Shown: positions 35,252 to 49,236, counted from the first letter of the stretch. The stretch: 64,000 nt of DNA from Perkinsus olseni (GCA_013115135.1 JABANP010000020.1:229096-293095); one strand, 5' to 3'. Notes: generated from the letters alone by a model not told the origin. Program-made: numbers and translations.

Positions 35252-36894
35252 ATGAGGCTCTTCAGTCATCGGACGATGCTGGTCTATCCGCGTGCCTGTC
35301 TGCAGCCTGCGAGAGTACTTTCAACCACGCCAGCGTCAACCACCTTACGACAGCCGACTAGGAGGGGCTTCACCACCGGCAAGGAGACCTTCGATGCTGT
35401 ACTACGGGATGTGGCTAGACGGAAAGTGGCCACTGAGGGGGTTGGGGTGGCAACTGAGGGACCGCCGGACGGTGATGAGCCCCCAGCTGAGGAAGGTAGG
35501 TGGTCACAATGTTGGTACGGTCGATTCGTTGTGTTCGCAGAGGTCATGCAAGTGTTGGACATCGATGACGATGAGATGCGAGAGATCGCCAAGAAGGCGC
35601 CCTTATCCGACCGGACGGCTCAGGACGTCCGGGCGGAGCTCCAGTCGAGACTGGACAGCCAAGTGCCGGGCCCAGCAGAGGGCGACCTGGAGATGGTGCT
35701 AGATGAAGATGACGCCGGTAAGGGGCTTGAGGACTTCCTCTGCCCAGGTGCTCTCTCAGGAAGCGAGGACGACGTCGATCCGGAGCCATCGAGCGACGAG
35801 GAGGAGGAGCTCACGCCAGCTCAGCGGTTTTACTTGGAGAATAAGGAGAGACTCCTAGAGAGGGCCACGAGCTATTACATGGACAAGGCCAAGCAGGAGG
35901 AAGAGGAGGATCCAGTAATGAAGGGGCATGGGCAACGAGCAATTTGAAATCAGGACGGAGTGGTCGACTCCTGGCGGTTCTACCGCGACCCGGTGGTCCG
36001 ACCCCCGAAGGGACACATGTGGAACTACAAAGACTCTGGCCGGGAGAGCTTGCCGGAGGGAGAGTACGAGCCGATCCAGTTCACCGTACGTTGGGCTCGA
36101 TGGACCATCATGGGGTATCTTCCCTCGCTGTCAGGAGGGAGAGATGCCGACCATCGAACAGATCACTCGGCTGCTGCAGGATGAGCAGGTTTGGAGGCCG
36201 CCTTTGGAATCTCGTGCAGTCGAGTCCCGCCAGGCCCTGGACATCACCGTCGTTGACCTCGATCTCGTCGGTCGCCGCGACGTGGGTATGTGGGCAATCA
36301 TTGCTACGGTCCAGTCGGGTGGCCACGGTCGTCGGCTGGGCTCCCTCTGCACGCGGACGGTAGACGAGCTCAAGGTAACAGCCTGGTGCTGGCAATCTCG
36401 AAGGCATCTTATTCTTAGATACCGGGAGTGATGACGTCGATGAACGGTCGCAAAGCGGACGATTGGGTGATTGCCAGGCTAGGCGCAATCGTCATACATC
36501 TGATGACGAAGACAAGAAGGGAGACGGTAGGCAGCATGGTGATCGCGTTGCCTCAGTTCTATATGCCCGCCAGATGAACCTAGAAGCCCTCCTCATGAGA
36601 CCTCACGATTGGATGGGTCCTGAGGACTTCCCTCAATATCAAGATTTCTGGGACGGTAGGTTCATTCTGTACCATCACAAGTTGAACGATACGCTTTGGT
36701 CAGGGTCGGAACCACCGGACTTCGTGCTTCGGTCCCCTAAGGGCGTCACAGCAACAGTTGAAGACCAGGAGAAGCTCCTCGAGGCTTTCGATGACAATAC
36801 TGACTACGATGTTGAACGACGCCTAGAGATCGGCAGTGTAGCGGGTGATAGTGACGACGAGAATATTACATGCAAGAAAAAGAAAAAGAGTTGA
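35252..36894 (+). CDS. RsfS/Iojap-like ribosome-silencing factor, probably mitochondrial
   Basis: RsfS/MALSU1 proteins bind large-subunit uL14 and block subunit joining. Six exons fit exactly: 35252-35495, 35541-35914, 35954-36085, 36135-36374, 36419-36526, 36574-36894. The N-terminus MRLFSHRTMLVYPRACLQPA is basic and free of acids, like a mitochondrial presequence (a plastid is possible in an alveolate). A long acidic region follows (SDEEEELTPAQRFYLENKERL). The RsfS fold reads ALDITVVDLDLVGRRDVGMW..IATVQSGGHGRRLGSL, then, across two introns, DDWVIARLGAIVIHLMTKTRRE and MNLEALL, matching the family's 'WvllDlGdvVvH...R..Y.LE.LW'. The expected Asp before the last Gly is replaced by Arg-Leu-Gly-Ala. 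The lysine-rich tail KKKKKS and the roughly 270-residue N-terminal extension are unusual. Confidence 0.75.
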
Positions 36895-38950
36895 TGTTTC
36901 TGACTTGAGCTCACCGCGTTGAGCTACGTCCCAGACAAGTATAACCGTTACTACTGAGAGACAATATTCTACTGGGGTGATGCCGAGCATATCCTCGCCG
37001 CTTGTCCATACCATAAAAAACGTAACTCACTGAGCCGTCGGTAGCGGTAGTAAAGTGACTGGCAAACACAAGAATTAGTTGTTGCCGAGACGCGTAGGCA
37101 AGTCTAAGTCTGTGTAGATTCCTCAGATCGCCTCCGATAATCCACAAAATCCAGCTGCTTGTTAAATAGGCTGAAGATATCGGACGATAGAGAACTTGCG
37201 CGTACCGCTGAAACTGGTGATGTAGTAGAAGTTACGATGGAGTAGATAGTGCCACATATAAAACAGTACAGCTTCGAGCTGCTAAGACATTCTTGCCATG
37301 ATGATAGTAGTCCATTGAAACATTCATCAGAACATTCTCCGACGGCATTTCGACAGGCGCGGTTCAGCAACAACACGGCAGCAGCAGCGCCGCTCAAGGC
37401 TGCATAAGCGTTCAGTAGACTGCAGTAGATTAATGCAGGCTGCTAGTAGTAGTAGAAAAAGAGTGCAGTTGTAATAATAGTAGTTGGACATAATGTAGTG
37501 GTGGTGGTGATAATAGTACAGAGCAATGAACAGCAGTGGTTACATCATCTTCAAGTATAAAACGGTGAACGACGGCGGATGGGCGAAGATCGAGTGAGCG
37601 ACGGGTCTGCTAAGTAGTAAGTCCGCATTGACCAAACAGCGATCGGTCGCAGACCAGGGAGCAGACTCAGGCTCTCAAAAACGATCACCGGCGGGTTACA
37701 AATCCTGAGAGGATAAAGAGGAAGATGAGTAACGACAATCATGACCATGAGATGAGGCTGCTCACCGTTCGTCCTGAAATCCTCAATTAAATCATCCAGA
37801 TCATGACGCAGATTTAATACTGCGTTAATACTTCGCAGGTCAACGTTGTCGTGCGACCGTTGTTTTCAGCATCATCCCAGCAGCGCTTTGCTCTTCTCAC
37901 AACTCCTTCAACAAGCGACATTCTCTAGTCACTGTAGAAGATGATACTAGATGGTAGACCGTCTGAGACTGGTCTAAAATAGTAGTAGATTCGACGCGTT
38001 GGAGCGATGGGGACGGCAGGGCGGCAACTGACTGTGTATTAGCAGAAGCATGAGATTCCAGACAGCCAGCAGCGGCAGCCGGGCCCGAGGGGCGCGAAAA
38101 ACCGAAGTTATGGTACAAGTAAGACGCTGAATAAGAGGACTTCTAACATGTGAGCGTCCCGTGGGAGAGAGAGCTACTTCTGCTGCTGCTGCTGCAAAAT
38201 CTTGACGAAGGACAAGGCAGGCGACAGACTGTGACAATAAGGAGGGCAAGGACTTGTGTTCAGCGGCAGTATTGTCAGTGCTATCGAGTGGTGGCGGCCA
38301 TGGCACCCTCATTATGATGAGAGGAGAATTATACCTCTCATGAAGGATGCCACGGAAAGTTGGTATGGCGACAGAAAAGGCAGCAGCAGTGAGAGGGCTC
38401 CGAGAGGGTACAGCCTCGGGATGCAGTAAATAAGAGATGGAGATCAGCAAGACTGATAACAATAACGGCCAAGAATACTAGGGTAGTACAGAGAGAGACG
38501 AAGCAGCCGTCTATAACGTGAAGGTGATGATGATGTAGCACTCCCACTGCAGTAGCAGTAGTAACGGCGGCAACCTCGGCATGCTAATGATCCCTGATAG
38601 CGGTGTGAATGGTGATGATCACCGCCGCCGCTGCCGCTATGATTGGGCGCAGTGGTAGTAGTGCAAGGAATGATACAGGCTAGACTGGATGGTAGCACTT
38701 GTTGTAATAATAGAGAAGAAGACGCTTTACTACTTTACCAACTAGTATACCCCTCCATAATATGAGTAGTAGTAGTACCATCAACAGCAATGACGACGAC
38801 GACAATACCAACTTAACCAACGACAATTTCTGAGCAAGCCGCAGTCGTGTGAGTAGATAATGAAGATACTCCTCGACATAACAGAGAACGCCCTCCTCAG
38901 TAAAAGTAGCGATGACGTTCACAACGACGAACAAGGGACGACTTCTTCGG
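36895..38950. other. Gene-poor, trinucleotide-rich stretch
   Basis: About 2 kb with only weak frames, many TAG/GTA/CTG trinucleotide runs (GTAGTAGTAG near 37450, GCTGCTGCTG near 38190) and hydrophobic low-complexity minus-strand translations. It could contain 3' exons of the minus-strand PH gene or long UTR; nothing can be supported. A minus frame at 37104-37397 (RACRNAVGECSDEC) is slightly protein-like. Confidence 0.4.
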
Positions 38951-38989
38951 CAACTTCTCGATGCTTGTGGTGCGAGTAAAACAAGGGTA

Positions 38990-40519
38990 GTCCACATCAA
39001 TATTATAATCAATCCCAATGCCATTATCACCGACAGCGGCTCCAACAGCGCGCATAAAACTGGACAGAAACAAGAACGATAAAAATAATGATGACGGACT
39101 GGCGACTTACGTTGATACATGATGACACCCACCGGGCGTGTTACACTGAGAATCATAACACAGTGCACGATTGCCTATCTCCACCGCCCAGCTCTCGGAG
39201 TCCGCAAATGCTGTGACCTTCATATTCCTATTCAACTCGAGGATCTAGCAAGACACGAGTTACTGAAGGTGTGGTATGATTATTGCAGCTAACCTCAGAA
39301 GGATTTCGATCACCCTTCCGAACGTAGCAGAGTATGGCCGCCTTATCCGCAGGTATGACACACCAACGAAGACTCCAGCGCTTCAAATGCAAACTTTCCT
39401 TCCACAAAAGGCCTGACATCGGACTCCCAATCAACGAGCAAAGCCGCTGTGACATATTCCACCTTCAAAAAGCGGAGGATCGCCAGATGGGCACTTGATG
39501 ACCGTGTCCAAGTCGCTGGCCCAGCTGACGGTGCGGGATTTGCGGGCCATGATCTCGGACGGGGTGCGATCCCGACCACCGCAACAACTGGGAGCTTTGT
39601 AGCCTGCGAGGAGAATGACGACGATACTACAACGGAAGGCTGCTGGTATTACTATTCTCAGAAGCAGTTGCAGTTGAATTGGAGAGCCAGCTGGAGGAGC
39701 GAAACATGGTGGGTGACGACGGAGGTGATGAGAGAGGACGAAATTTTGGATGCGGTAATGACGACGCTGCAGCAATGAGCTCCTCAGGGATACCAATGAA
39801 CACAAGCCACGCAGTGCAAAAACAATGCCTATTAAGCTACTGTCTTCCAATCAACAAAGGCTCATGTTCCAATGGTATCTTTACGGTCATCAAAGACAGT
39901 CGAGTAGGAGCACGCGTGTGCAGCGCTCCGTCGACTGATGTACGAGTAGTAGCAGAAGATGACGGGAGGCCTAGCAAAAGCGAAGCGGTGGTTAATGGCC
40001 GATAAGTGGCTGAGCCGACCTAGTCCTCATCCTCATCTTCATCTGGGGTATGGGGATGCCTCACTGGCGGCTTCTCACGGTAACGAGGGGGCTGCGAGGA
40101 CGTCGGGGTGGACACTCGCAGCGGGAGAAGGCAAACTTACGTTGGGAGGGTTCTTGCTGAGCAGGACGTTGAGGGCAAAACGCTGACCAGTGAGGACTCC
40201 GACGACGCCAGCGCCGGTGACCAGCACCCACACCTTGGGACTGAGCGAATAGCGGATCGTCTGCATGTTGGTGTGGAAGAGGACACCGGTCCCGGGGGGC
40301 TGAAAGGAAGAGCAAAGCACCACGATAATGACGCAAGGAGGGATGAGATGCTGTGAAGGAGTGGTATCATGGAGGTCGAGGGAAAGCTCAGTCAAAGCAG
40401 GAACGGCCTCCTAGCCTGCCTACTGAGCGTGGGACCGCCACCCCTAGACGTGGGGGCCTCGGTCTTGTCCACTTATAGACTGCAGCTTCTATTTGACTGC
40501 GTACCGCCTGCAGGGCCAT
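38990..40519 (-). CDS. PH-domain protein (5' exons tentative, 3' end not found)
   Basis: The core is a pleckstrin homology domain. Exon 39412-39294 encodes GLLWKESLHLKRWSLRWCVI...ILCYVRKG, the typical 'G.L.K....KRWf.L' beta strands. It is entered from an exon ending PSGDPPLFEG, and the splice creates FEGLLWKES. Exon 39244-39111 continues with VTAFADSESWAVEIGN, then an exon near 39057 starts FMRAVGAAVGD. Upstream, 40299-40141 encodes a segment with a membrane-like stretch (VWVLVTGAGVVGVLTG), and MALQAVRSQIEAAVYK at 40519 may be the start. PH domains bind phosphoinositides or proteins; the partner is unknown. The link between the upstream exons and the PH core is inferred from strand and order only. 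Confidence 0.5.
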
Positions 40520-40950
40520 GAGGTGGATAACTGCAGACCTGCTGAACGAGGAGCAAGGGGTAGCGTAACAACGCAAACACGCCAACAGCAACAAGTCACG
40601 CCAACTTGGTCATCTTGCGAATCTTACCTTTTCCTCAACGTTTGACGTGACGGTATGCGACGACTTGTCTTTCGACTCTCTCAAGTCCAGTTGCTCTAAA
40701 CAGCCGTATTTGCCCGCTGTACGGAGAAGGCCTGCACAGGAGTTCTTTCGGTTGTCCACGGCAAAGTAGCATAAATTTTCGTCCGCTTTTCAGCTCATTT
40801 CCGCCGCTTCTCACGATGTCGGAGGAGCGCCTCGCCCTCGGCATCTTCCGATTGTAGTAGCAGCCTGGCCTGCCAGACTCCAGCGGCCTGGGTGAACGGC
40901 TCTCTGACGGGGCTTGGGCCCCTCCTAGTTGACCACGGTTGCCAGACCAT

Positions 40951-43327
40951 GACTGGCGTCACCAAGAAAGGCCCCAAGCTTGGTGTTGGCGAGGTCCGGA
41001 GGGATGCCAAGCCGCGGGACATCAACGCTGGCTACTATCCTGAAGAGAGGATTGTTCCACTGCGAGCTAAGAACTATACGTACCCCATTCCGGGTCCGCA
41101 GCAGCAGCCCGCTGTTACGCCTGTGAATGATGCCCTGAAGAACGACGCCGCCGCTAAGAGTAAGACGGCACAGCCAGAAGAAGACGGGTGCCTCGGCCGT
41201 GGACAAGGCCGCTAGTGTCAAGGAGAGGGCTGCATCATCTTCCAAGAAGCCTACACCCCGAAAGGAGGCGAGCGCACCTAAGGTAGCCACTCCCCGAAAG
41301 GAGGCGAGCGCACCTAAGGTGGCCACTCCCCGAAAGGAGGTCCCTCCAGCTGATGACAGTGTCTTGGGCATCTTGCGTGCTGCTGAAGCCTCGCAGGGTG
41401 ATGCCTCTAGCGCTCCTGTGTCGAAGACTGCAGCTCCTACGAATGCCCCTCCCGCGAGTCAGCCACCTGTTGTTGAGCGAACGAGCGAATTGAAGCCTGT
41501 GGAGGCCTCGGTGGTGCCTCAATCGACTCCGGCAGCCGAAGAGGACGACGACTCTTCCTCCTCGTCCTCGGGAGGCGAGGACGATTATGTGTTTACTATT
41601 CCCAATTTCGGCGATGATGGTGATAGCCCTGTTGCTGATGGTGATGATGTTGAGATGGAAGACCAGGCATCTGATGTGGCCCCAACTGAGGTAGTCGAGT
41701 ACCCCACTGCTCAACAGGTAGCAGCCGAGGCTGTTAAGGCGATCTCTCCTAAGAAGGCATCACCTAAGGAGGTTTCCCCGACGAAGACTTCTGTGGTTGA
41801 GCCTGCTCAGTCAGTGGAAGCGGAGAAGACGCCGGCCGTGTTGGCTGTCACGGAGAGTTCCCCTCGGAAACCGGTTGAGGAGAGCAAACGCTGGTTGCTG
41901 AATGAAGACAGCAGCGATTCTTCCGACTCTGACGAGGAGTTCTTGTTCGAGGCCGCAGCCAAGAAGGCGACCGCTGAGCCTGTGGCTGATGTTAAACCTG
42001 TTGAAGCTGCTAAGAAGATTGTGGAGGAGGAAGAGCCACCCGCTAAGAAACGCAAGAAGTCTCCCAAGAAGAAGGCAGCCATGGAAACGGCGGCCCAGCC
42101 GGTGACGGTCGTCCCCGAACCCAAGGTTAGTGCGGCTAAGAAGGACAAGCTGAGTACGCCCAAGAAGGCGAGGAGAAGCTCGGCGGAGACCAAGGTGAAT
42201 CGTGTGACGCTGCGCATTGTGATGATACGTACTCTGGCAGGTACCGGACTCGAGTGCCCCGGCCACTGATGGCGGCCGTCCGGGCAAGGCGGACTCGGTG
42301 AGCTCTGAGGACTTCGGTTTTGATATCCCGGCTTTCGGCGGGGAGGAAGAGAAGAAGGACGAGGCCCCTGCAGCCGCTACCCCTCCACAGAAGCCTAAGC
42401 CCTCGAAGGCTGCTGATCGGCCTTCCGTGCAGAAGTCAGACGCCAAGACCAGTTCTGCTGAGCGGATCTCGGACGAGTCCGAGGAGGAGCAAGGCAAGGC
42501 GGACGTCAGCTCTCCGGCCCCTTCTGGGAAGTCCTCTCGGAAATCTACGACGCCTATGGTCGGCACTGTCCTTTCCGTGACTGTCAAGTCGCTCAAGGGT
42601 TACACGCCTCAGACTCTCTTCGAGGCTTTGCAGAAGGCCATCACTGAGGCTGGCGGCGACAAGTCTCAGTTGATCGAGCTTTTTTGGCCGAAGAAGAGTA
42701 AGCACGCCTGGCTCAATACGCGGGCGGCGAAGTCCCGCAGGTCTTCGTGGATGACTGGTGACTCCCTTACCATCGACGGCAAGGTGTGTGCTGTTAAGAA
42801 AGTGGAGAAGCCAGAGAAACATTCGGTGGCGCAGGAGATGAAGGACGCCCGGGGTGATCCTAACAGGCACGCTGGTTGGACGCCTGACGTCTCTCCGGAG
42901 GAACCGAAGCGGGCTCCTTCTGCCAAGGCTAAGCTGGTGAAGCGGAAAGCGAGAGGCATCTGCGCCGGTGGAAGCATCAGCCGAGAAGCCTCATGTGCAT
43001 CGTGATGAGAAAGTGTATAAAGAGGCAGTTGACGCTCTGAAGTCTACGCAGGGTCCTGTCACCAAAGGCTCACTGTTGCACAAGGCCATCGCCGAGCTGC
43101 TTAAGAAGAAGCTGCCGGAAGCGAAAGAGTGTGAGTTTGAATTAAGTCAAGGGGAGGGGGAGGTGGACCCTAAGGTCACCGTTACTAAGACGGATGGGTC
43201 CTCCGTAGTTTGGACGGCCGGGCAGGTCGCCGAGACCACCAAGAAGGCACACAAGTCGTCGAGGGTGAATACTAAGAGGAGGAAGTCTCGAGACCTGATG
43301 GCTATGAAGAAACGCATCAACAAGTAG
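40951..43327 (+). CDS. Low-complexity lysine/acid-rich nucleolar-like protein
   Basis: It begins MTGVTKKGPKLGVGEVRRDA at 40951 (an upstream Met at 40816 is possible). It then alternates basic (PKKASPKEVSP, PAKKRKKSPKKK) and acidic serine tracts (EEDDDSSSSSSGGEDD, DSSDSSDSDEEFLF), a Nopp140/SRP40-like composition. Two acidic segments carry a related motif, FTIPNFG and FDIPAFG. A more folded part near 42.55-42.83 kb (TVKSLKGYTPQTLFEALQK, SSWMTGDSLTIDGKV) precedes a C-terminal basic domain ending MKKRINK at 43327. The intron at 42196-42240 is certain; frame changes near 41,190 and 42,965 lack introns. Nucleolar function is inferred from composition only. Confidence 0.6.
41256..41341 (+). repeat. 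36-bp coding tandem repeat (PRKEASAPKVAT), about 2.4 copies
   Basis: Units at 41256-41291 and 41292-41327 differ by one base, with a partial third. A recent duplication within the lysine-rich gene. Confidence 0.9.
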
Positions 43328-43538
43328 GTGCAGCTGTAGTATCTGTGGTGATATTATTATTGATTACGAGAAGTAGTATATGATAGTTGTAGTGGGGCGG
43401 TGGTTAATGGTCCGCTTGTTCCTTGGTACCCTAGTCAAATAGTAGTCTCTTGTCTTCATACCACTCCTTTCGTTATTCTAATAGTCGGGAGTTCGGGGGC
43501 TACATTCGTCAGCCTTGGTCCTCTGTCGTGTCTTCGCC

Positions 43539-45494
<1,956 letters not shown>

Positions 45495-46700
45495 ATGTCA
45501 TTTGCTGCAGTTTGAGTCGATAACTCTGTTAGACGTCGTCCTCTCATATTTTGAGGCCACACTAGTGTCGTTAGTATGTTAGTCTTTATGCTTATTTCAA
45601 CGTGCGGTATCATTCGAGTTGCGTTGAAGCAGTCGGGCAGTGAGACGCACTAGGCGGCAGTTGTGGCCCTCGTTGGTCGAGTGACATCTCTCTGGCTGGA
45701 CGGTTGAGTTCACTGGAACTGAGTCACTCTCACTTGAAATCACTTGACCCACTTCTGCAACAGTGACACAATTCCAGCAATCTGCTATTGTGAATTGTAC
45801 CGTTCGATATGTGCCTCACAGTCGCGGAAGTTGACCGTGGAAGCTAGCACGAAAACTCGAAATGATCCATACGCTGCAGTAATGCCAGGCTTCTACCCGG
45901 GGGTTGGGGGCTTTACGAAGTGGCCACTGTGTGTCTTGTTACCCTCTGAACTCTCTACGCTAGAAGGGTTGTTGGGTGTACACACTCTGATGGCATGAGT
46001 CCTACACGTTTGTACAGAGACACTCGAGAGAGCGCGACGACGCACGTTCAAGAAACTTCGTCTTTCTCAAGAGGTTCGACTGCCAAATGTGAGCAAAAAG
46101 CAAAAGTTACTGAAGCCATAAACAACAGCAGAGCCACCTGTTGTCTGCAACGCGCAGCAATCTCGCAGCTCTAATCGGGTTCAGGGTCGCATTCATTGAG
46201 TTTACTGGGCTCGATAGCGACGCTAACAGTAAGTGCGGACAGAAGCTCCAGAAACTGTGCATCCCGACATTCACGTCGTCTGCGTGTTTCACGACATGAT
46301 AGCACACCAGCATAAGCCAGTACCAGCCACGACACGAGCAAGTTCTCGCTGAGGCCGTGGCACAACATCGAGGATGATGAGTCCGGCCGGGTAGCCCGGG
46401 AAAAAGGATAGCAGAACTGAGTCATATGATGTGACAGACACGGTGGAGTACTTGAACTAGACGATATCATCACTTGGCAAGTAATATCAAGCTCGTCGCA
46501 CTGTGGTAAGAGTATGGATAATGGAGACACGAGGTTAACCTGATATGTCTCCATAATGGAGACCTGACATGAGGTTGGGTGTTCACGTTGGGAGCCCCGA
46601 CCAATGATACACTGCAGAGAGAAAGCTTGATGAATCACGCGCCATCTTCACAACGGATCCAGAGGCTTCCATCCACCACCTTAAACGTAGCTGAATCTAC
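45495..46700. other. Intergenic
   Basis: No supported gene. Near 46,515-46,575 a short direct repeat (TGGAGACACGAGGTTAACCT / TGGAGACCTGACATGAGGTT) lies downstream of the secreted gene. The rest shows no repeats or domains. Confidence 0.45.
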
Positions 46701-47090
46701 TTACACCTCTGTGAGACTTAGCCTCGTTTTTCCGAGGTCGAGAGACGCGTTATGGTCTCCCGCTGTAAGATACACCAAGTCGTACGGAAGCACCTCTACG
46801 CCACAGCGATGAAGCCCGAAAATAATATCGGTGAGATTATCTCGCGATGGGTCGACAGAATATTTTCCATAAGGGTAGAGGCAGGAGTCTGGGGTTGCTG
46901 AGATAGACAAAAGCCTGCCGACAGCCCTCCTCTCGCAATCCACCGTCATGTACACCCACTTGTCGATATCCAGAGCGCACTCGACCGAGAGCGTAGAATC
47001 AGAGTAAGCGTATATCTTGCTTACTTGACCGGTGACTGAGCTGGTGAGTAGGACCACAAACAGCAAAGCCTTGAGGATAGTCATTTCCAA
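46701..47090 (-). CDS. Secreted protein, family A (member 1)
   Basis: 129 residues, single exon. MTILKALLFVVLLTSSVTG (after MEM) is a strong signal peptide. The mature part begins QVSKIYAYSDSTLSVEC and holds paired-looking cysteines, possible N-glycosylation sites (NLTD, HNAS), and ends RLSLTEV. Its YAYSDS start, a Y..Y..D centre and the LTEV end match the translation at 61128-61594 (YRYSDS ... LTEVI), so the two are paralogues about 14 kb apart on opposite strands. No known family recognised. Confidence 0.6.
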   Translation of the reverse strand: MEMTILKALLFVVLLTSSVTGQVSKIYAYSDSTLSVECALDIDKWVYMTVDCERRAVGRLLSISATPDSCLYPYGKYSVDPSRDNLTDIIFGLHRCGVEVLPYDLVYLTAGDHNASLDLGKTRLSLTEV

Positions 47091-47329
47091 AGAGGTAGCA
47101 GGGAGTGGTAGCAGAGATACAGACCACTAAAGAAGAACGAGGACCGAGGGATAATCCAGCGCGACCTATAACGCCGAGCACCTTCACGAGTGCGAGGTAC
47201 AGCACTGTAGTCTGGCTTAGCGCTTTGACGCAAAGCAGGTCTCGAAACTTTCGAGTCGAAAGCTGCAGATTTCACACGCATGCGCATAGCCGTCTGCACG
47301 TGTGCGCAAAGTGACACTGAAAGAACACC

Positions 47330-47600
47330 GATGACAAAAGCACCCTGTGCTTAGCAGAGGCTTGGTCCAACGCTGTGCACTATAGTGGCAATATAGTGAC
47401 GACTATAGTGTACGCTATGTTACAGTTACAGCCTGGTTCAGTACCACTCAGCTCGTAGTTTACTGCTACAGTAGCAGTGCTACTACGTATCATTAGTATA
47501 AGGCAGCCGTCTGACTTCACTATTCGCCCTGCACTCGCGTGCATGAGTATACGTGTTACACTAAGCTTAGCTTAGCTCAGTAAGCTGTAAATCACATTAT
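47330..47600. repeat. Cluster of short inverted repeats
   Basis: ACTATAGTG recurs in both orientations (47378-47420), followed by TACGTAT- and AAGCTTAGCTTAGCTCAG-type palindromes. Likely a degenerate foldback element upstream of the 46.7-kb gene; boundaries not definable. Confidence 0.35.
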
Positions 47601-47603
47601 TGC

Positions 47604-48177
47604 TTACCTCCTATCCAGTCCGTTTTTACCTTTCTTTGAGCCCCGTCTCAAATAGCCACACTGTACTGAGTTATAGTGCAGCTGTACCCTAGCACTCATA
47701 GGAGTTGTGGGCGACAAATAACACCAAGATTGAACACCTCGTTCCCATCGGCTGATACGCTCCTTGAAAACGTCGGCTGCGGGCAGGGTTATCCTGCTGA
47801 GAATAATCACCCGATTCATTCTTCCGCGTGTACGCACAACAGCCGTTTTCGGAAGCTTTCTCCATGCTACGATGTCACTCTCTCCTTCATATCTGTACAG
47901 TGTTATTGGATTGTCTGAAATCATTCGAGAGCTATCGCTATATAGACTCTTGAATTTGAGGTACTCACACGTCAACCCATGGCATCATTGCATCGCCAAT
48001 GTTGCGAGTGAATGGTTTACACATTCGTGTCTCTTCCCGGGTGCGACAATCGATTTATCCGTAGTTGAGTCAGCTAGGCTGAAGGATAGTGTCGAATTCG
48101 GTGAAAATATGCTCCACAAGAGGGGAACCTTGAAGAGTACCAAGGCATCCCACTCATCTTCTATCGCCCAGCATTGA
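47604..48177 (-). other. Possible minus-strand gene, broken by one stop
   Basis: Two open segments lie in the same frame (48177-47985 and 47975-47604), separated by a single TGA at about 47,983. The translation looks protein-like (LLWSIFSPNSTLSFSLADS; PITLYRYEGESDIVAW). It could be one gene with a small intron over the stop, or a decayed gene. Not recognised. Confidence 0.28.
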
Positions 48178-48661
48178 GCCCTTCTCGAACTAGGCGGTCT
48201 ACCGTTCAAAGCTCTTCGCTCATTTTGCGCCGATCGCTCTCCGAGCATTCGTTATCTGCTATTTTCCTTCGAGATGGCGAGCTTAGAAAGCCTCCGTTGC
48301 CAGCTCGATGATCGATTTGTTCATAACTCGTCAATTCAAAAATTCCGGGCACATTCCCCGATTCCATGGGTTTCCCGCGGAATCGTTTATTCAGTTGCCA
48401 ATGCTGCTGCTCTCGAGCGTCGCTTTGCTATCAGTATTCATCGAGCTCACTGCTGCGGCTCTTGTTGATGGCGTATACTGCGCATTTGAGGCTATCCTTG
48501 GTCGGCATCCCTTGGCTGCCCTTCGTTATCTAACTTGATCCTAGTTCATGGAGGATGTACACCACCTGAAGGAGTGCGATCTTCGCGTACTTCTGTTAGC
48601 ACCCGTCGAGCTGCCGCCGTGGAGATGCAGCCCGATGGGGGCTATATAGGAAACGCTGCTA

Positions 48662-48958
48662 ATGAGCACGATAATTTATGTCATCATCTTGCTAAAGGTT
48701 CCCCTCTCTCCCGGTACCTTTTCATTCGTTGACGGAGAGACCTTCAAGTACTACACTGATACCGGTTATATCTACCTCAGGCAATCCGATGCTTCTGGTA
48801 AACGAGTGATGAGGCTCGTTAGTAATATTGTCGATACCTCAGAACAGCTTTTCGAAATAGCTGGAGTCTCCCGCTATGATGCTGTCAAGGATGTGATATA
48901 TTTCTACCAACCGTACAGCTCAGTCCCGTATATCGTCGGTAGAAAACCCTTCAACTGA
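48662..48958 (+). other. Possible 3' exon of an unknown gene
   Basis: 98-codon frame with protein-like sequence (FVDGETFKYYTDTGYIYLRQ; RLVSNIVDTSEQLFEIAG) ending VGRKPFN. The first residues (MSTIIYVIILL) could be a signal or, more likely, intron read-through before a TAAAG acceptor. Unrecognised; near other lineage-specific genes. Confidence 0.3.
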
Positions 48959-49026
48959 TCACCGTTATAACTTACCATGCTTGCACCGTCATTATTCAAG
49001 AGTGTTGTAACTCGTCAAGATCCTGT

Positions 49027-49236
49027 CTAATCATCATGACCTTTGCCTCCACCCGGGAGGTTGGCCTGGAAGAATGGCAAGGGATCCTTGCTCTTATGTT
49101 CATCCCACCACACGTCATTGACATTTCTTCCGGGATCGAGCTGAGATGCCTCTTGGCTGGCGAACTGAGTGATGCCGAGTCGCTCACGCTTGCCCAAGTC
49201 GTCAGGCGCGTCTTCGCATTTTGCCGTTGCAGTCAT
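49027..49236 (-). CDS. Small conserved-looking protein, 69 residues
   Basis: MTATAKCEDAPDDLGKRERL through NVNDVWWDEHKSKDPLPFF to GGGKGHDD. It is hydrophilic, with a WW and a DPLPFFQANLPGGG tail of the sort seen in small organelle-complex subunits. No targeting peptide or intron is seen. I favour this frame over the overlapping plus-strand frame because of its composition. Function unknown. Confidence 0.35.
   Translation of the reverse strand: MTATAKCEDAPDDLGKRERLGITQFASQEASQLDPGRNVNDVWWDEHKSKDPLPFFQANLPGGGKGHDD

Noticed and set aside
38680..39168. 162-codon hydrophobic minus-strand ORF
   Set aside because: Leu/Val-rich translation of CTN/GTN trinucleotide repeats; overlaps PH-gene exons in another frame.
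46680..46706. 27-bp intron at the end of the 46.7-kb secreted gene
   Set aside because: Shorter than any intron validated in this window; the in-frame stop right after LTEV matches the end of its paralogue, so it is the true terminus.
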